From contig CAWKDK010000011.1 in assembly GCA_963848375.1 (NCBI GenBank), positions 1 through 64,000 of the forward strand: DNA of 64,000 nt, in the 5' to 3' direction. Source of the DNA: JAJPJE01 sp963848375 (GTDB lineage Bacteria > Acidobacteriota > Terriglobia > Terriglobales > Acidobacteriaceae). Positions 8,198 through 16,691 of this stretch are shown one piece after another. The notes beneath the pieces were generated by a model that was not told the origin of the DNA, did not search any database, and saw only the letters and a program-made list of their open reading frames with translations. Position 1 is the first letter of the stretch. Every line of letters starts with the position of its first letter. Both the position numbers and the translations under genes were made by a program.

Positions 8198-9062
8198 AAC
8201 CATTCAGACGCTCATCGTGATCACGACCCTGCTCGCTGTTCCCATCTTCGCAGGCGCGCAGCAGAAGCGCCCCACCGCGCGCGAAGTCATCGCAGAAATC
8301 CAAAAGCAGGTGGGCGTGGAATGGCACGCTGATACGGTCGACACCTTCAAGGCCGGCAATCCCGACACTCCAGTTACCGGAATCGCCATCACCATGATGG
8401 CCACCATGGATGTGCTCCAGCGCGCCTCGGCCAAGGGCCTGAATCTGGTCATCACCCATGAGCCCACCTTCTACGATCATCGCGACACGCCCGCCGGAAT
8501 GTCGGAGAACGATCCTGTTTGGGCGGAGAAGCGCGCTTTCATTGAGAAGCACGGCATGGTGGTTTGGCGCTTCCACGATCACTGGCATCTTCGCCATCCC
8601 GACGGAATTGAAGTGGGTACCGTCCACGCCTTGGGCTGGGAAAAATTCCAGAGTCCGAACGATCCGTTCATTTTCGCCCTACCGGAAACGACCCTGAAGC
8701 AGCTCGCAGCAGAAGTCGCGAAGAAACTCGATTCGCCCGTCGTGCGTGTCGTCGGCGATCCGCAAATGAAGGTGACAAAGATCGCGTTATCACCCGGCGC
8801 CGCCGGCTTTGAACATGAGACTCATCTGCTCGAGCGCGATGACGTGCAAGTGCTGCTCGTTGGCGAAACGCGCGAATGGGAGACCGTCGAATACGCCGCC
8901 GACGCCGCCACTGAGGGCCGTCAGAAGGCGCTCATCGTGATCGGTCATATTCCCAGCGAACAGGCCGGGATGGAAGAGTGCACACGTTGGCTGAAAACGT
9001 TCGTCAGCGGCGTGCCGGTTGAATTTGTGCCCTCGAAACAACCATTCTGGGTCGTTCGCTAG
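8187..9062 (+). CDS. Exported Nif3/YbgI-family metal-binding protein
   Basis: The 291-residue product begins with a clear signal peptide (TLIVITTLLAVPIFAGAQ, cleavage after about residue 24). A Nif3-like dinuclear-metal domain follows: VITHEPTFYDH (the family usually has a THHP-type motif here; the second His is Glu), FHDHWHLRHPDG, and GHIPSEQAGMEE near the C-terminus. TTG 8187 follows GGAGG at 8172 and overlaps the glycosyltransferase gene by 11 bases, implying translational coupling. Nif3 proteins are normally cytoplasmic, so the export signal is the odd feature. Function is unknown; metal-dependent hydrolysis in the periplasm is a guess. Confidence 0.8.
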   Translation: MRTKTIQTLIVITTLLAVPIFAGAQQKRPTAREVIAEIQKQVGVEWHADTVDTFKAGNPDTPVTGIAITMMATMDVLQRASAKGLNLVITHEPTFYDHRDTPAGMSENDPVWAEKRAFIEKHGMVVWRFHDHWHLRHPDGIEVGTVHALGWEKFQSPNDPFIFALPETTLKQLAAEVAKKLDSPVVRVVGDPQMKVTKIALSPGAAGFEHETHLLERDDVQVLLVGETREWETVEYAADAATEGRQKALIVIGHIPSEQAGMEECTRWLKTFVSGVPVEFVPSKQPFWVVR

Positions 9063-9200
9063 GCAGGGTGGCGCAGATTCCCACTCCCAATCGGTCTAGC
9101 ACTCCTGATACATACGACCTGTGTCCATTTGTCCCTACTATTAGCGTGAACCAGTTTGCCTAAGCTTAAAGCTGTGCCTGGTATCAGGTGAAAGCGCGCC

Positions 9201-10844
9201 ATGAAAAAGCTCTTGCTCGTACTGTTGCTCCTGAGTTTCAACCTAACGCTCGCGGCGCAAACGTCCGTCTCCGCGACAACGCAGCCCCAATCCGCAACGC
9301 AGCCGCAAGCCAAGGTCTCGCGCACATCCAAAGCAATTAACTTTGGTCGCGCCGGATCCACCAAGCTTGATCTGCACGGCACCGACTCGATGCCCCGCGG
9401 TTACGGCGAACTCAAGATTCAGAGCAAGAATGGACGCGTCGAGGTCGATGCCAAAGTCGGCGCCCTCGATCAGGCCTCACGTTTCGGACTCGAATACCTG
9501 ACCTATGTTCTCTGGGCAGTCAGTCCCCAGGGACGCGCCGACAATCTCGGCGAGCTCATCCTCGACGAACACGGATCGAGCAAGCTCAAGGCCACCACCG
9601 AATTGCAGACCTTCGGACTGCTCGTCACTGCCGAGCCGTATTTCGCCGTCACGCAGCCGAGCAGCCTCGTCGTTCTTGAGAACGATGCTCTTCCCGGCAC
9701 CGGCCGCGACCAACAGATCGAATTCAGCTACGAGTTGCTGGGCCGTGATGCCTACTCTTCCAGCAACCAGCGCATCGACAACGCTATCTTCGGCATCGAT
9801 CCCAACACACCGCTCGAGTTATTCGAAGCCCGCAACGCGGTGAGAATCGCGCGTGCCGCCAACGCCGACAAGTACGCCGCTTCGGTACTCGCGAAGGCCG
9901 AGCAATCCCTGCAACAGGCCGAGGCCGCTTATCGCCAGAAGCACAACAACAAGGCTGGCATCGAGAGTTTCGCTCGCGACGCCGCGCAGAACGCGGAAGA
10001 CGCGCGCGTCATGGCGCTGAAGAAGCAGGAAGCTGATCGTCTCGCCCGTGAGGCCTCCGATCGTGAAGCCAAGGCGAAGGCCCAGGCTGAGGCGGAAGCG
10101 TTACGCGCCCAGCAGGCAGAAGAAGATCGCGCTAAAGCTGAGGCTGCGCGCGCGGAAGCGGAACGTTTACGAGAGGAAGCGCAGGTCGCCGCCGCGGAAG
10201 CTGCCAAAGCCAAGGCTGAAGCCGAGCAGGCACGTGCCGCTGCCGTTGCGCAGCAACAGGCACTCGCCGCAGAAGCCGACAAGGCGCGCCAGTCCGCGCA
10301 GGAAGCCGATCGTCTCCGCCAGCAGGCTGAACAGGAGAAGACTGATCTCCGAGCCCGACTGCTGCAGCAGCTCAATGCCGTTCTCGAAACCCACGACAGC
10401 GCCCGCGGACTCATCTCCAACATGGGCGACGTGCTCTTCCAGACCGGCAAGTACGAGTTGAAGCCGGAAGCGCGTGAGCGCCTGGCGAAGGTCTCCGGCA
10501 TCCTGCTCGCTTATCCGACTTTGAAGATCTCCATCGAAGGCCACACCGACGCCGTCGGCACCGACGACTACAACCAGCGTCTCTCCGAGCAGCGCGCCGA
10601 AGCCGTTCGCGACTATTTCGTCCAGCAGGGAGTCACAGAGAATACGGTTACGGCTCGCGGATTCGGCAAGACACAGCCCATCGCCGCGAACGACACGCCC
10701 GATGGACGCCAGCGCAATCGACGTGTGGAACTGGTTCTCTCCGGTGACGCCATCGGCACCAGCGCGACCGCTGGCGCGAGTTCGACCTCTGCCCCCAGCG
10801 GGCCGCAGGTCAAGCCGGCAGCGCAGCAGACTGTATCGCAGTAG
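9201..10844 (+). CDS. OmpA-family protein with long alanine-rich coiled coil
   Basis: This protein of 547 residues has a signal peptide (MKKLLLVLLLLSFNLTLAAQ). It continues with a beta-rich N-terminal domain of about 190 residues and a helical DUF4398-like stretch (ARNAVRIARAANADKYA). Next comes a long Ala/Glu/Lys/Arg-rich coiled coil (about 270-395) and a C-terminal OmpA peptidoglycan-binding domain (about 410-520) with IEGHTDAVGTDDYNQRLSEQ and RRVELVLSG. It probably links the outer membrane or periplasm to peptidoglycan. The coiled coil could span the periplasm. A second OmpA-ended protein is at 19679-20887. Confidence 0.9.
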   Translation: MKKLLLVLLLLSFNLTLAAQTSVSATTQPQSATQPQAKVSRTSKAINFGRAGSTKLDLHGTDSMPRGYGELKIQSKNGRVEVDAKVGALDQASRFGLEYLTYVLWAVSPQGRADNLGELILDEHGSSKLKATTELQTFGLLVTAEPYFAVTQPSSLVVLENDALPGTGRDQQIEFSYELLGRDAYSSSNQRIDNAIFGIDPNTPLELFEARNAVRIARAANADKYAASVLAKAEQSLQQAEAAYRQKHNNKAGIESFARDAAQNAEDARVMALKKQEADRLAREASDREAKAKAQAEAEALRAQQAEEDRAKAEAARAEAERLREEAQVAAAEAAKAKAEAEQARAAAVAQQQALAAEADKARQSAQEADRLRQQAEQEKTDLRARLLQQLNAVLETHDSARGLISNMGDVLFQTGKYELKPEARERLAKVSGILLAYPTLKISIEGHTDAVGTDDYNQRLSEQRAEAVRDYFVQQGVTENTVTARGFGKTQPIAANDTPDGRQRNRRVELVLSGDAIGTSATAGASSTSAPSGPQVKPAAQQTVSQ

Positions 10845-10894
10845 GAGATGACGCGACCCTTTCTGTGCTGCTCGCATAGGATAGCGGTTGATAT

Positions 10895-11410
10895 ATGAAC
10901 AGGGTTTCCAAGACGGGGGTGGTTCTCGGCGGCTATGCCGCGGCGCTGTTGCTGACCTGGGCTCTTTTCTACATTTATGTTTTCATGCGGAAAGACATCG
11001 GATCGGGTTCGGGCGGGATGCAGGCATTTGGCGATACGCTTCTCTTCGCTGGCGTGTTTGGCCTCTTGGCGCTCGTCCCGACTGCTCTGGCCCTGTACTA
11101 CTTGCGTCCATTCGAGAAATTCTGGGTAGCATTTTCCATTGCATCCCTGGCGCTTGCGGCAACCGGTCCAGTCGCGGCACTCCTCATGGGAAGGCTCCAT
11201 CAGTCCTATTCGGCCGCCGTTCTTGTTGGTTTTTTCGGGCTTCTAAAAGTTCTCGGAGCGCCACTATTTGGGCTTGGCTTCGTGATCTGCGCGGTCATCG
11301 CTCCGACCGGACGCTCGCGCGGGCGCCTGGTAGCGGCAGCTGGTATCGAGTTCGTCGTGGGCGCATACGCTTTCTTCTGTCTTCTGGTTGTCGGCCACTG
11401 GCTCTTCTAG
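10895..11410 (+). CDS. Hypothetical four-helix membrane protein
   Basis: The 171-residue product has four hydrophobic segments, the first at about 8-30 (VVLGGYAAALLLTWALFYIY), then near 47-69, 77-98 and 145-170, with short charged loops. It starts 50 bases after the OmpA-family gene on the same strand and may share its transcript. I recognise no motif or named family. Confidence 0.6.
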   Translation: MNRVSKTGVVLGGYAAALLLTWALFYIYVFMRKDIGSGSGGMQAFGDTLLFAGVFGLLALVPTALALYYLRPFEKFWVAFSIASLALAATGPVAALLMGRLHQSYSAAVLVGFFGLLKVLGAPLFGLGFVICAVIAPTGRSRGRLVAAAGIEFVVGAYAFFCLLVVGHWLF

Positions 11411-11731
11411 AACCAGGCTCTTTGCGCTCGCCTCAAAAGTCTTCAACTGAATTCTGATCACAACAGAAGTCGTAACCTGAGGGGGTCACGCAAAATAAAC
11501 GCCCCTCCGCTCTGACGCGGAATTCTGGTCGGGCAGTGGATTTCAATCTTGTGTGGAGCAATTCCCTCTTATTCCGGCTTTGAGGGCAACATCCGCATAG
11601 ATAGCTTTGTTCCAACAGTGTACCTGCAGCGGATGCCGAACACTCGAGCAGCCTCAGGTCTGGCCAAGCCTATCGTTGATCAGCGCACAGTTGTTCGGTT
11701 GGTTCCGTGGCACTCAGGAGGAGGTACGGCA
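11411..11731. other. Intergenic region upstream of the second STAS gene
   Basis: These 321 bases between the membrane gene and the STAS gene hold no convincing gene. The last bases carry a strong AGGAGGAGG ribosome-binding site (11717-11725). A long 5' leader for the STAS message is possible, but I see no clear terminator or hairpin. Confidence 0.4.
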
Positions 11732-12115
11732 ATGTTGGAATATAAGATTCGCCAAAGCGGAGATGTCACGATACTTGACCTGAGTGGGCGCATTAGCGTG
11801 GGCGAAGCGCTCGCTTTCGGTCCGGGAAGTGGTGTGGTACTCGCTGCCATCATTGGCGAATTGGTCAAAAAAGGTCAGAGAAAGATCCTGCTCAATCTCA
11901 CGAATGTGCAGTACATCGATAGTTCTGGAATAGGAGATTTGGTTCGGAACTACACCAGCCTGCGACGACAGGGTGGTGACCTCAAATTGTTGAACCCGAG
12001 CCCGACGGTTCTTGATGCGCTGCGGATCACTCACCTGGACCGGATTCTAGATATCAGAGAAGATGAACAATTGGCTGTGCAATCGTTTTCGAAGCCAATA
12101 GTTGAGGCGGCATAA
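11732..12115 (+). CDS. STAS-domain anti-sigma factor antagonist (paralogue)
   Basis: The 127-residue STAS protein starts at ATG 11732 behind AGGAGGAGG. It shares LSGRISVGE, KKGQRKILLNLTNVQYIDSS and GDLKLLNPSPTVLDAL with the STAS protein at 3562-3927. It differs by an insertion after the first strand (ALAFGPGSGVVLAA) absent from that paralogue. The phosphorylatable serine of DSSG is at 64-65. As with the first copy, no cognate kinase or phosphatase is adjacent. The convergent gene at 12140 encodes another STAS-like fold, which is suggestive but not proof of a link. Confidence 0.87.
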   Translation: MLEYKIRQSGDVTILDLSGRISVGEALAFGPGSGVVLAAIIGELVKKGQRKILLNLTNVQYIDSSGIGDLVRNYTSLRRQGGDLKLLNPSPTVLDALRITHLDRILDIREDEQLAVQSFSKPIVEAA

Positions 12116-12139
12116 GCATTGAGCAAGAGCGACCGGTAA

Positions 12140-12532
12140 TCACCCTCGAAGTTTGCTGGGCTCAACCCGCAGCCATCCACTTGCATCGGCGATGTTCCGG
12201 AATGAGCGCACCGTGATGCGCGAAGAGTTCAACAGATCCTGATAGATTGCGACCGTCGCAAACGCGATTGGTGTGTCCGCTAAAAACGCCGTTCTTACTG
12301 GGACCTGGTTCGGGTTAAACAGGCGACGTCGCGTGGCAATCTGTCTGATCTCTGACGCAGAAAGGCGAATCGCATCCAGCCCCGTCAGGTCGCAGAAACG
12401 ATCGAAGCCTTCCTGGCGGACTACCTCCCACACTTCAATGAAATGGACAATTTCCTCTGCCATTTCCCTGTCGAATACGCCCGTGGGATGGGCTAGGAGA
12501 AGGCCGACATCTTCGTCGATTTTGATCTCCAT
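12140..12532 (-). CDS. STAS/SpoIIAA-like hypothetical protein
   Basis: This protein of about 130 residues starts at ATG 12532 (MEIKIDEDVGLLLAHPTGVF); a GTG at 12604 would add 24 residues, and neither start has a strong Shine-Dalgarno. It has the alternating strand-helix pattern of SpoIIAA-like proteins, with WEVVRQEGFDRFCDLTGLDA and AFLADTPIAFATVAIYQDL. The DSSG phosphorylation motif of true anti-sigma antagonists is missing. It converges on the STAS gene at 11732 with only 24 bases between. Function is unknown. Confidence 0.6.
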   Translation of the reverse strand: MEIKIDEDVGLLLAHPTGVFDREMAEEIVHFIEVWEVVRQEGFDRFCDLTGLDAIRLSASEIRQIATRRRLFNPNQVPVRTAFLADTPIAFATVAIYQDLLNSSRITVRSFRNIADASGWLRVEPSKLRG

Positions 12533-12722
12533 GACGGAACTCGCGAAGCGACACTGCTCTGAGTTGCGGTTCTTCAGAGCTCTGAGAACTTGAGAATGTT
12601 CCACGGGAGAAGCGTCGACAGTGAGTTGGAAGCAGCCCTCGGAGCGCGAGTTGTGGGGCTCGGTCGAGGCAGTTCTGACTTCTTGTAATTGCGATTTTCG
12701 CCCAGCTCAGGGAAAACTCACT

Positions 12723-13082
12723 TCAAGTCAGATCTCCACCGAATGATTGCTTCGCTGGAGCAAGAACGATCAGGACTACGCCGATAACAATCAGGAAGGC
12801 CACGCCGATCAGCTCCCCACGCGCAACAATATTGCGCCATGCCTGCATTCCCATTAAGGCAGCATGAGCAAAGCTCGACCAGGCCGTGAAGGCGATGAGG
12901 CTGCGATTCGCCGATGGGTCACGCGCCGCGAGCAGTAAGAAGATGCCGAGTGTCACATACACGCTGAGCATCATCGCCAGCGCAGGTGCTTGCCGCACAA
13001 ACATCGTCATCGGATAAATTAGAGCTGAAAAGACTAGTCCAACCAGCACCAACACAATCTTCAGTACCCGCTCTCGTTTCAT
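12723..13082 (-). CDS. Small hypothetical membrane protein
   Basis: This 119-residue protein starts at ATG 13082, preceded by AGGAGAG. It opens MKRERVLKIVLVLVGLVFSA and has four hydrophobic segments with few polar residues, ending in a short charged tail. Similar small four-helix proteins are common in Acidobacteriota, but I cannot assign a function. The next gene on the same strand (13295-13798) ends 212 bases upstream of its start. Confidence 0.65.
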   Translation of the reverse strand: MKRERVLKIVLVLVGLVFSALIYPMTMFVRQAPALAMMLSVYVTLGIFLLLAARDPSANRSLIAFTAWSSFAHAALMGMQAWRNIVARGELIGVAFLIVIGVVLIVLAPAKQSFGGDLT

Positions 13083-13294
13083 CGTGCGCTCTCCTATTGA
13101 GCTGAAACGCGAAAGGTACATCCGTACACGCTGATTGTCACGCACGTCTGGGTCCCACGATTGCGCTGAAGTAGTAAGGATCGGGCTTGCTCCCAGACTA
13201 GGTTTTGTAAACGGGGATTCCCCACGGCAATCCGATGACGGCGACAGGATTTCCAGGACTCTTCTGTGGCGTGGGCAGACGCAGTCCGAAATGT

Positions 13295-13798
13295 CTACTG
13301 GCCGGATTTATCTTTCTTCCTTGGTTCGTAGCTCCAGGATGAGCGGTACAGTTTCCACGAGCCATCTGGTTGCTTCTTGAGAACCTGCAATGCGGTTCCA
13401 GACATGTGAACTCCAGCGTCGTTGGTCCTGGACCGAATGTTGACGAAGGTCTGCGCCCACTGGAAGGCATAGTCGCCGGTCACCGTGATGTCCTTCCAGT
13501 TGGAAACATCATTGCTGATCATGACATTCGCATCAGGCTGGTTCCTGGTCAGCCAGGCATGGATCTGTCTGGAGCCTACGACCGCCGGTTCGCCGGCCGG
13601 CATCATGATCGCGTCTGGCGCCCAGAGACTCGCCATCGCGTTTACGTCGGCAGTTTTTTGGGCCTTGGTGTACGCCTGGTTGAATGCCTTAACGCCGGCA
13701 ATCTCATCGTCCGTACCGGAGGCACCATCCCCTGCCCAACTCAACCCTGTGAGCGCCAACATTAGGATCGTGAAAGCGATAGGCATTCTGTACCACAT
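13295..13798 (-). CDS. Exported SnoaL/DUF4440-like (NTF2-fold) protein
   Basis: ATG 13798 follows GGAGG with good spacing; the open frame to 13954 is discarded. The 167-residue product has a signal peptide ending near SWAGDG, then a cone-shaped NTF2-like domain. The family pattern is clear in FNQAYTKAQKTADVNAMASL, WAPDAIMMPAGEPAVVG and ALQVLKKQPDGSWKLYRSSW. Such proteins bind small ligands or act as accessory hydrolases; the substrate is unknown. Confidence 0.82.
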   Translation of the reverse strand: MWYRMPIAFTILMLALTGLSWAGDGASGTDDEIAGVKAFNQAYTKAQKTADVNAMASLWAPDAIMMPAGEPAVVGSRQIHAWLTRNQPDANVMISNDVSNWKDITVTGDYAFQWAQTFVNIRSRTNDAGVHMSGTALQVLKKQPDGSWKLYRSSWSYEPRKKDKSGQ

Positions 13799-14065
13799 AC
13801 GACCTCCAAAATTGACTGCACGATCTAGCGGACCTCGAGGCTTACGATGAGATGCTCCGTGAGCCGACGCATGATGGCAAGGCTCCGAACCACGATGCTG
13901 CCTCAAGCTGATTTCGGAGCGTATCCGATGACCTGAATGACATCCAACTGGCAAAACTAGCAGCGAACTCTTTAGATTTGATTGATAGAAGACTTGGTTG
14001 ATAGATCACTCGATCACAAATCTAAGAATCAGTCGGTGTACCCGCTCGTCCGCAGCCCCTAACTT

Positions 14066-14380
14066 CTTGTCAATAGCCCAAAATCCCCCAAATCTTCGCA
14101 AGTCCGTCATTCCAATCCAGAAATAATCTTCGCGAAAGTGTCTAGTAGCTCCCACTGAAATTGCTACTCTGGATATAGCAGTCGTACTGGTCGATTCCGG
14201 GGTCTCACGGGCCGCTTTAGGCGAAGTTTTTTCTGACAACTAGCAACTGACAACTGGCAACTCTTTTGTTTTGAAGATTTTCCGTGTTTGGGCGTAATGT
14301 TTTCAGGATTTTACGAGATACCCCTCAGCAACTCTTTTGTTTTCAATATCTTGCAAAAGGGGAGGGGAGGGGGAAGGGTA
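14066..14380 (+). repeat. G-tract intergenic element, copy B
   Basis: It shows the same order as copies A and C: CTTGTCAATAGCCC; TCATTCCAATCCAGAAATAA, then CTTCGCGAAAGTGTCTAGTAG; short CAACTGACAACTGGCAACT repeats; two AACTCTTTTGTTTT units; and the G-rich run 14359-14378, followed by the palindrome AGGGTACCCT. The remaining non-coding DNA (13799-14065, 14381-14436 and 14608-14802) holds a GGGCACAGACCGTGCCC hairpin near 14388 and nothing else recognisable. Confidence 0.65.
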
Positions 14381-14436
14381 CCCTCTCGGGCACAGACCGT
14401 GCCCATGCCTGACACCTTGCCCTCCAGCAGGGCAGG

Positions 14437-14607
14437 CTACGCGCGGTTTGGCTGGAAATGATCTGCTGGCAATGGATGACTTGCGCCACGGGTGCGAGCG
14501 GCTGAAACGAGTTTCTTGATCGAATCGGCAAATGGCGCGAGCGCGCACACCGTTACTGCCGACAGCCCACCCAAGACGTTGACATACAAGAGTACCCGAA
14601 ACAGCAT
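14437..14607 (-). CDS. Possible small single-pass membrane protein
   Basis: This frame of 56 residues starts at ATG 14607 and reads MLFRVLLYVNVLGGLSAVTV, then CALAPFADSIKKLVSAA, and stops at TAG 14437-14439. One hydrophobic helix followed by a basic tail is plausible for a small membrane protein. No relative is recognised and the ribosome-binding site (GGGGTGG) is weak, so it may be chance. Confidence 0.25.
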   Translation of the reverse strand: MLFRVLLYVNVLGGLSAVTVCALAPFADSIKKLVSAARTRGASHPLPADHFQPNRA

Positions 14608-14802
14608 GAGACCACCCCACGGATCCTAAGCTGAATGTCTCGGGGGAGAGATGTAGCTAGTGCTCAGTAAGGTTGCATTCCGGGGACCAATGCCAACCTT
14701 GGTTTTCAGCGACTTGCCCGCGTTGAGAAATGCAGCATGTGAAAGACTTTGCAGATTGACCACAGAACACGTGGGGCAGCCGACCCCGGCTGCCCGGAAT
14801 CG

Positions 14803-15870
14803 CTATCTCGCCTGCGCGATCTCGCCGCCTTCGGTCACGATATATGCATCCACCCGCAGCCCAACTGGCAACTGCTGCGCGCCGTCGAGTTCCACCAGGG
14901 TCTCCAGGATCTTCGTATCCACGCGCTCGGTAGGCTGGTCGGTGCGTATGTTCTTCGGCCCCAATTGTTCGCCGACGCGCACCACTTTGCCCCAGAACTT
15001 CTGGTCGCCGAACGCATCCGCGGTGACGTAGGCTTTTTCGCCCACGCGCACCTTGGCGATTTCGGTCTCGTCGACGTCGATGCGCACACGCAGTACCTTG
15101 CGATCGCCGATGGTCAGGATCGGATCGGGCACCGTCGAGGAATTCGAAACGCTTTCGCCGTTGCGATGATGCTTGCGCAGCACGGTGCCATCGATGGGCG
15201 AGCGAATGAACGTCTTTTCGTAGCGCGCCTTGGCTTCTTCGAGTTGCGCTTGCGCCAGCTTCAGATCGGCTTCCGCGAACGCCTCGTCCTCTTCGCGCGC
15301 ATGATCGTCCACCAGCGCGTGATGTTCGACCGCAGCCTGGTACTTCGCTTGATCGACGTTGTACTGGCTGGTGTAACGCTCCATCTCCTCGCGCGAAATC
15401 ACGCCGGCGGCGAAAAGCTTTTGCCGTCGCTGCATTTCGGATTTGGAGTTTTCCATCGAGGCTTGTGCTTCGCTCACCGACGACAACGCCTCGGAGCGCT
15501 CCTGGTGACGCGCGCCATTTACGACTTTGCGCAGCGTCGCTTCTTTGGCGATTACCTGCGCTTCGGCCGACAGCACCTGCGCTCGGTAATCGTCGTTCTG
15601 CAGCTCCGCCAAAGTTTCGCCGCGATGCACGATGTCGCCCTCTTCGACCTTTACGGTTTTGATCTTGCCGCTCAGTTCGGAGCCAAGCTCGATGTTCTCC
15701 GAGAAGGGCTCGACCTTCCCGGGACCTGCGACCAACAGCGGGACCCGCTGGGTCGCCGAAGCCGCAGCAGGAGAATTCGCAGGCTTCGAACGCGCGGTGA
15801 TCAGCTTGACGGAAATAGTCAGCGCCATAACAGCGGCGATAGTCACGACAACGACTTTCCTATTCATCAT
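14803..15870 (-). CDS. devB: HlyD/DevB-type periplasmic adaptor of an ABC exporter
   Basis: The 355-residue membrane-fusion protein has an N-terminal anchor (KVVVVTIAAVMALTISVKLI). A lipoyl half (VPLLVAGPGKVEPFSENIEL, GDIVHRGETLAEL) precedes a coiled-coil hairpin rich in Glu/Ala/Gln (about 105-230). The second lipoyl half (FIRSPIDGTVLRKHHRNGES) and a beta-barrel follow. It bridges the inner-membrane permease (16692-17816) and ATPase (15930-16679) to an outer-membrane channel, which is not encoded here. It is the last gene of the TetR-permease-ATPase-adaptor operon. A REP-like palindrome lies in the 59-base gap before it and may modulate its expression. The substrate is unknown. Confidence 0.9.
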   Translation of the reverse strand: MMNRKVVVVTIAAVMALTISVKLITARSKPANSPAAASATQRVPLLVAGPGKVEPFSENIELGSELSGKIKTVKVEEGDIVHRGETLAELQNDDYRAQVLSAEAQVIAKEATLRKVVNGARHQERSEALSSVSEAQASMENSKSEMQRRQKLFAAGVISREEMERYTSQYNVDQAKYQAAVEHHALVDDHAREEDEAFAEADLKLAQAQLEEAKARYEKTFIRSPIDGTVLRKHHRNGESVSNSSTVPDPILTIGDRKVLRVRIDVDETEIAKVRVGEKAYVTADAFGDQKFWGKVVRVGEQLGPKNIRTDQPTERVDTKILETLVELDGAQQLPVGLRVDAYIVTEGGEIAQAR

Positions 15871-15888
15871 TTACTCCACTGGTAACGT

Positions 15889-15929
15889 GTGGGTGCCCCA
15901 TCTCTGCCCTCTTTTGGCAGAGGTGGGAA
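15889..15929. repeat. REP-like palindrome, copy 2
   Basis: CCCCATCTCTGCC (15897-15909) pairs with GGCAGAGGTGGGAA (from 15916) around a CTCTTT loop, nearly the same as 3209-3245. It sits between the ATPase and adaptor genes of one operon, where such stems can attenuate or stabilise mRNA. Confidence 0.65.
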
Positions 15930-16679
15930 TCACGCTCGCAAATTGCGCGTCAAAGAAAAAGCCTGCGTCAGCATTCCGGCGGGAATTTCCGTCTGCGGCG
16001 CCTTGGGTTGTGCGATCAAACCATCTTCAATGCGAATGCTGCGATCGGCGAACTCGAGCACACGCGAATCGTGGGTGACGATCACTACTGCGCGTCCGCG
16101 TTCGTGTGCCAGGTCGCGCATCATCTCCATCACCGTGCGGCCAGTGTGCGAATCGAGCGCAGCGGTCGGCTCATCGGCGAGCACGATTTCGGGATCGCCT
16201 GCCAGCGCACGCGCAATCGCTACACGCTGCTTTTGTCCACCGCTCAGATCGGAAGGGAAGCTCTTGTACTTGTCCGACAATCCGACTTGCTCGAGCAGTT
16301 CTCCGGCGCGCAGCTTTGCCTTCTTTTTGGAAACGCCTTTCAGGTCGAGCATCAGCTCCACGTTTTCGCCGGCGGTCAGCGTCGGGAAGAGATTGAATCC
16401 CTGGAACACGAATCCGATGTGCTCCAGCCGAATCGCTGGCAGCTGCTTCTCGCTCAGCTTCGTGATTTCTTTTCCGGCGACGCGCACGCTTCCGGCGGTC
16501 GCGGTCAGAATGCAGCCCATGATCGAGAGCAGCGTAGTCTTGCCGCTGCCCGAAGGCCCCATCAGCAGCACGAGCTCTCCGCGGTGGACATCGAGATCAA
16601 CGCCGCGAAGTGCGAGCGTTCCTGCCGCGCCTTCAATGTAGTTCTTCGTTACCTGGCGAACTGCAATGGCTGGTTGCAT
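15930..16679 (-). CDS. devA: ABC exporter ATPase (DevA/LolD/MacB class)
   Basis: The 249-residue nucleotide-binding subunit has Walker A GPSGSGKTT (about 42-50), Q-loop VFQGFNLFPTLTAGEN, signature LSGGQKQRVAIARAL, Walker B IVLADEPTAALD and the switch histidine in VIVTHDSRV. The insertion-free, LolD-like architecture and its place between permease and adaptor fit a DevBCA-type exporter. The C-terminal tail of about 30 residues after RSIRIEDG is longer than in LolD. It lies 12 bases after the permease gene. Confidence 0.93.
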   Translation of the reverse strand: MQPAIAVRQVTKNYIEGAAGTLALRGVDLDVHRGELVLLMGPSGSGKTTLLSIMGCILTATAGSVRVAGKEITKLSEKQLPAIRLEHIGFVFQGFNLFPTLTAGENVELMLDLKGVSKKKAKLRAGELLEQVGLSDKYKSFPSDLSGGQKQRVAIARALAGDPEIVLADEPTAALDSHTGRTVMEMMRDLAHERGRAVVIVTHDSRVLEFADRSIRIEDGLIAQPKAPQTEIPAGMLTQAFSLTRNLRA

Positions 16680-16691
16680 TCGTCCTCCATT

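Noticed and set aside
14749..15885. 378-codon open frame on the plus strand
   Set aside because: Antisense to the HlyD-type adaptor gene; composition is that of a shadow frame.
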